Assembly: GCA_016177515.1 (NCBI GenBank)
Contig: JACOUZ010000306.1
Location: 1-8,309, forward strand
Direction: 5' to 3'
Length of the DNA: 8,309 nucleotides
From: Acidobacteriota bacterium
Lineage (GTDB): Bacteria > Acidobacteriota > Polarisedimenticolia > Gp22-AA2
A program made the position numbers and the translations under genes. Of this stretch, positions 6,249 through 8,309 are shown one piece after another (the first letter of the stretch is position 1; each line of letters opens with the position of its first letter). Below the pieces are notes generated by a model that worked only from the letters and a program-made list of their open reading frames with translations, did not search any database and was not told the origin of the DNA.

Positions 6249-7276
6249 TGAGCACGGACAGGCTCGCAGAAGACCTGAGAATCGCGCGCACCGCCCTGGG
6301 GGTGGCGCGGCAGCTCGATCTCGCCGCGGTCGCGGACGCCTTCGTCCGCGCCGGCATGGACCTGGGGCGGGCGACCGCGGCCCTGCTCTACCTGTACGAC
6401 GGCGAGCAGGACACCTTTCACCTCCAGGCCGCGCACATCCCGCCCGACGACCCGCGCCGCAAGGGCATCCTGGCGCTCGACCTTGCCGAGCTGCGGGGCC
6501 CCGGCCCGCCGGCCTCCTACACGCCGGCCACGGCGCGCGCCCCGGAGCCTCTGCGCCGGCTGGGAATCGAGCAGGTCCTGTCGGTGCCGCTGCCGGGCGG
6601 CGGCGCCATCCTCGGGATGCTCCTGCTGTCGCGCGCAGGGGAAGGGTTCTCGACGGACGATCAGGACCTCATCGGCCGCCTGGTGCCCGAGCTGATCCCG
6701 GCGCTCCTGAACGCGCTTCTGGTCGAGCGCTACAAGGAGCTGATCATCAAGGACGACCAGACCGAATCGTTCAACCGGCGCTACTTTGATCGTTTCCTGA
6801 GTGAGGAGGTCTACCGGGCGCACCGTTACGCGACCCCGCTGTCGCTCATCTTCCTCGACATGGACAACCTGAAGGAGATCAACAACCGCTTCGGCCATTC
6901 CATGGGCAGCAAGGCGCTGCGCGAGGTGTCGCGGCGGCTGGTCGGCGAGATACGCGGCAGCGACAAGGTGTTCCGCTACGGCGGCGACGAGTTCTGCATC
7001 GTCCTGCCCGAGACCGACCTGCAGGGCGCCTGCGAGCTGTCCGAGCGGCTGCGCACCTCCCTGCAGGGCAGGACCTTCCTGGTCGACGACACGCCCGGGA
7101 TGACCCTGACCGCCTCCTTTGGCATCGCCGCCTATCCGGACCACGCGCGCACCAGCCTCGGCCTGATCAAGTGCGCCGACAAGGCGATGCAGAAGATCAA
7201 GCTGGCGGGCAAGAACTCGATCGGTGTGTCGGAGGCGGACGAGGACACGCAGCAGGTCGTGGGAGTGAAGCGTTGA
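6248..7276 (+). CDS. GAF-GGDEF cyclic-dinucleotide synthase, candidate Hypr (3',3'-cGAMP) type
   Basis: A 342-residue soluble signalling enzyme. Residues about 10-160 resemble a GAF sensor (hydrophobic strand/helix pattern, ending in a helix to 165). Residues 168-330 are a GGDEF domain with GGDEF at 245-249, metal-ligand Asp204 in FLDMD, Lys209, Asn212 and the inhibitory RxxD site R236-D239, five residues before GGDEF as in PleD. Canonical GGDEF proteins condense two GTP to c-di-GMP as a dimer. Two departures are seen. The usual LTGL of the wide turn reads QTES (DDQTESFNRRYF), and the GD that follows GHxx is GS, so Ser221 sits exactly where PleD Asp344 reads guanine. The same Asp-to-Ser change defines Hypr enzymes such as Geobacter GSU1658, which accept ATP and make cyclic AMP-GMP. 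Start GTG 6248 is the best available but has a poor ribosome site. Its stop overlaps the next start. Confidence 0.95.
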   Translation: MSTDRLAEDLRIARTALGVARQLDLAAVADAFVRAGMDLGRATAALLYLYDGEQDTFHLQAAHIPPDDPRRKGILALDLAELRGPGPPASYTPATARAPEPLRRLGIEQVLSVPLPGGGAILGMLLLSRAGEGFSTDDQDLIGRLVPELIPALLNALLVERYKELIIKDDQTESFNRRYFDRFLSEEVYRAHRYATPLSLIFLDMDNLKEINNRFGHSMGSKALREVSRRLVGEIRGSDKVFRYGGDEFCIVLPETDLQGACELSERLRTSLQGRTFLVDDTPGMTLTASFGIAAYPDHARTSLGLIKCADKAMQKIKLAGKNSIGVSEADEDTQQVVGVKR

Positions 7277-7815
7277 GCGGGCCGCCGTCCGTTCGCCGCC
7301 TTCTGGTGCAGGTCGTGATCGTGGCGGCGCTCATGGTGGGGCTGGCCCGCTGGGCCGGCCGCGGCGCCGGGACGGGCGGAAGGGAGGGGCCGCCGCCCGA
7401 TTCCCCGGAGGGGATCGGGGACGCCGGACCCGGCTCGATGTCCGTCCCCGGCGACCTCACGTTCTACAAGACCCTCGGCAGCGCGCGACCGGCCCCCCCT
7501 CCGAGCGGCGGGCTGCCTTCCGCCGGCTTGAATCATGATGACGCGGGGCGCCTCTCCGCCGCGCAGCCCCCGGGTGGGCGCGGGGCCTACGTCGTCCAGG
7601 CGCTGGCCACGCGCGACCCCGGCGCGGCGCGGCGCCTCCGGGCCCGGCTTGCGTCGCGCGGGTTTCCCGCGATCGTTCAGGAGGACCGGTCGGGGCCCGC
7701 GGTCATCTTTCGCGTCCGGGCCGCGCGGTACCGGACGCGTGCCGAGGCCGAGGCGGCGGTCCAGGCCCTCCGCCGGGACCATCTGAGCGCGTGGATTCTG
7801 CAGGAGGGGGAATGA
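7273..7815 (+). CDS. SPOR-domain single-pass membrane protein
   Basis: A 180-residue protein with three parts: a short cytoplasmic start and one membrane helix (about 10-25), a Gly/Pro-rich low-complexity linker (about 28-104) that contains LTFYKTLG at 62-69, and a SPOR domain at 105-180 (YVVQALATRD, then ARRLRARLASRGFPAIV and FRVRAARYRTRAEAEAAVQAL). The FYKTL string before the linker recurs in SPOR proteins. SPOR domains bind glycan strands stripped of stem peptides at division septa, so a periplasmic or cell-wall location is expected. The start is TTG 7273: it overlaps the cyclase stop as TTGA, has GGGAG at 7261-7265 7 bases upstream, and no in-frame ATG lies at the right place. The longer frame upstream is a shadow of the cyclase gene. 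Its exact role is unknown; being coupled to the cyclase suggests a link between signalling and envelope or pilus function (inference). Confidence 0.85.
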   Translation: MSGPPSVRRLLVQVVIVAALMVGLARWAGRGAGTGGREGPPPDSPEGIGDAGPGSMSVPGDLTFYKTLGSARPAPPPSGGLPSAGLNHDDAGRLSAAQPPGGRGAYVVQALATRDPGAARRLRARLASRGFPAIVQEDRSGPAVIFRVRAARYRTRAEAEAAVQALRRDHLSAWILQEGE

Positions 7816-7816
7816 C

Positions 7817-8309
7817 ATGAGCGACAGGCGCCCGCCGGTTGACGACCGCAGGCTCCTGGGTGATCTCCTGGTCGAGGCCGGCATCGCAACGCGCCACGCG
7901 GTAAGCAGCGGACTGGAAGAGCAGAGACTGCGCGGCGGCCGGCTGGGCTACAACCTCCTGAAGATGGGGCTGGCCGCCCCGGCGTCGCTGCACCTGTTCC
8001 TCGAGGAGAATTTCGAAGCCCTCCAGCCGGGCCTCGCCTGGGATCTGCTCACGCGGCCGGCCGTCGATTGGATACCGGGCCGCCTGGCGCACTATTACGG
8101 CATGGTGCCGGTAGGAGTCGAGGACGGTGTTTTGGCCCTTGGCCTGTCGTCCGCCGACGGCCCCGCGTTGATCCCGGCGGTCGAGGAGCTCACCGGCCTG
8201 CGGGTCGACCCCCTGATCTGCCCTCCGTCGCTCATCGGCGAAGTCCTGCGCCGCTTCTACCCTTCCGAGGTCGAAACCGGCGTTTTCTACCTTCCCGGCG
8301 CCGGCCACC
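7817..8309 (+). CDS. MshEN (GspE/PilB N-terminal) domain protein, 5' part only
   Basis: The first 164 codons of a gene that runs off the window. Start ATG 7817, with AGGAGG at 7802-7807 and a 1-base gap after the SPOR stop. Residues 13-65 are a tandem of two 24-residue motifs matching the MshEN consensus RLGxxLxxxGx6LxxxLxxQ. Copy 1 is 13-36 (LLGDLLVEAG ... LEEQ; first Arg replaced by Leu). Copy 2 is 42-65 (RLGYNLLKMG ... LEEN; last Gln replaced by Asn). Residues about 85-150 match the second GspE_N subdomain (IPGRLAHYYGMVPVGVEDG ... EELTGLRV ... IGEVLRRFY). In Vibrio MshE this region binds c-di-GMP and controls a pilus-extension ATPase. The protein may be a PilB/GspE ATPase or a stand-alone MshEN regulator; the ATPase part would lie outside the window. 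Confidence 0.85.
   Translation, partial: MSDRRPPVDDRRLLGDLLVEAGIATRHAVSSGLEEQRLRGGRLGYNLLKMGLAAPASLHLFLEENFEALQPGLAWDLLTRPAVDWIPGRLAHYYGMVPVGVEDGVLALGLSSADGPALIPAVEELTGLRVDPLICPPSLIGEVLRRFYPSEVETGVFYLPGAGH

Noticed and set aside
4021..6357. A 778-codon open frame antisense to nfeD and the slipin gene
   Set aside because: It spans several well-recognised genes and a gap between them, and is rich in Arg/His/Asp/Gln with no domain pattern.
7171..7272. ATG start for the SPOR gene inside the GGDEF gene
   Set aside because: It would add 34 residues read out of frame from conserved GGDEF sequence and put a charged tail before the membrane helix; TTG 7273 has a ribosome site and a 4-base overlap.
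1..8309. CRISPR arrays, insertion sequences, integrase attachment sites, tRNA or rRNA
   Set aside because: No direct-repeat array, terminal inverted repeats, transposase motifs or structured RNA genes were seen; the window is almost fully accounted for by ordinary genes.

Overview
The window is a compact, G+C-rich bacterial chromosomal segment. Third codon positions are mostly G or C, and long spurious open frames run on both strands. It holds one truncated gene on the minus strand and eight tightly packed genes on the plus strand, the last cut by the window edge. No mobile element, CRISPR array, rRNA or tRNA is visible. TolQ, an NfeD/slipin pair, a GAF-GGDEF protein, a SPOR protein and an MshEN-domain protein together point to a diderm (Gram-negative type) bacterium. 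An Acidobacteriota or deltaproteobacterial-type lineage is plausible, but this is inference from gene style only.

Layout. Positions 1-513 (minus) are the first 171 codons of a TolQ/ExbB-type proton channel. Positions 514-666 are a 153-bp divergent promoter region, in which two good sigma70-type promoters appear to share one -35 palindrome. The plus strand then carries recN (667-2403), coaD (2400-2906), a class I/II PLP aminotransferase (2903-4099), a long-form nfeD membrane serine protease (4096-5421), a slipin/SPFH protein (about 5452-6216), a GAF-GGDEF cyclase (6248-7276), a SPOR-domain membrane protein (7273-7815) and the N-terminal part of an MshEN/GspE-PilB-type protein (7817 to the edge). 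Four of the seven junctions are 4-base stop/start overlaps, one is a 1-base gap and two are gaps of about 30 bases. The whole set therefore looks like one transcription unit with much translational coupling.

How the genes work together. The first three genes are housekeeping: double-strand-break repair, coenzyme A synthesis and amino-acid metabolism. nfeD and the slipin gene form the classic membrane protease/stomatin pair. The last three genes form a plausible signalling and envelope module. The GGDEF protein keeps its catalytic GGDEF motif and an inhibitory RxxD site, but has Ser at the position of the guanine-reading Asp (PleD D344). That substitution marks the Hypr subfamily of GGDEF enzymes, which make 3',3'-cGAMP (cyclic AMP-GMP). 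Two genes downstream lies a protein with a tandem MshEN motif, a known cyclic-dinucleotide-binding fold. A cyclase and a candidate receptor for its product, separated by a SPOR protein, is the most interesting observation in the window.
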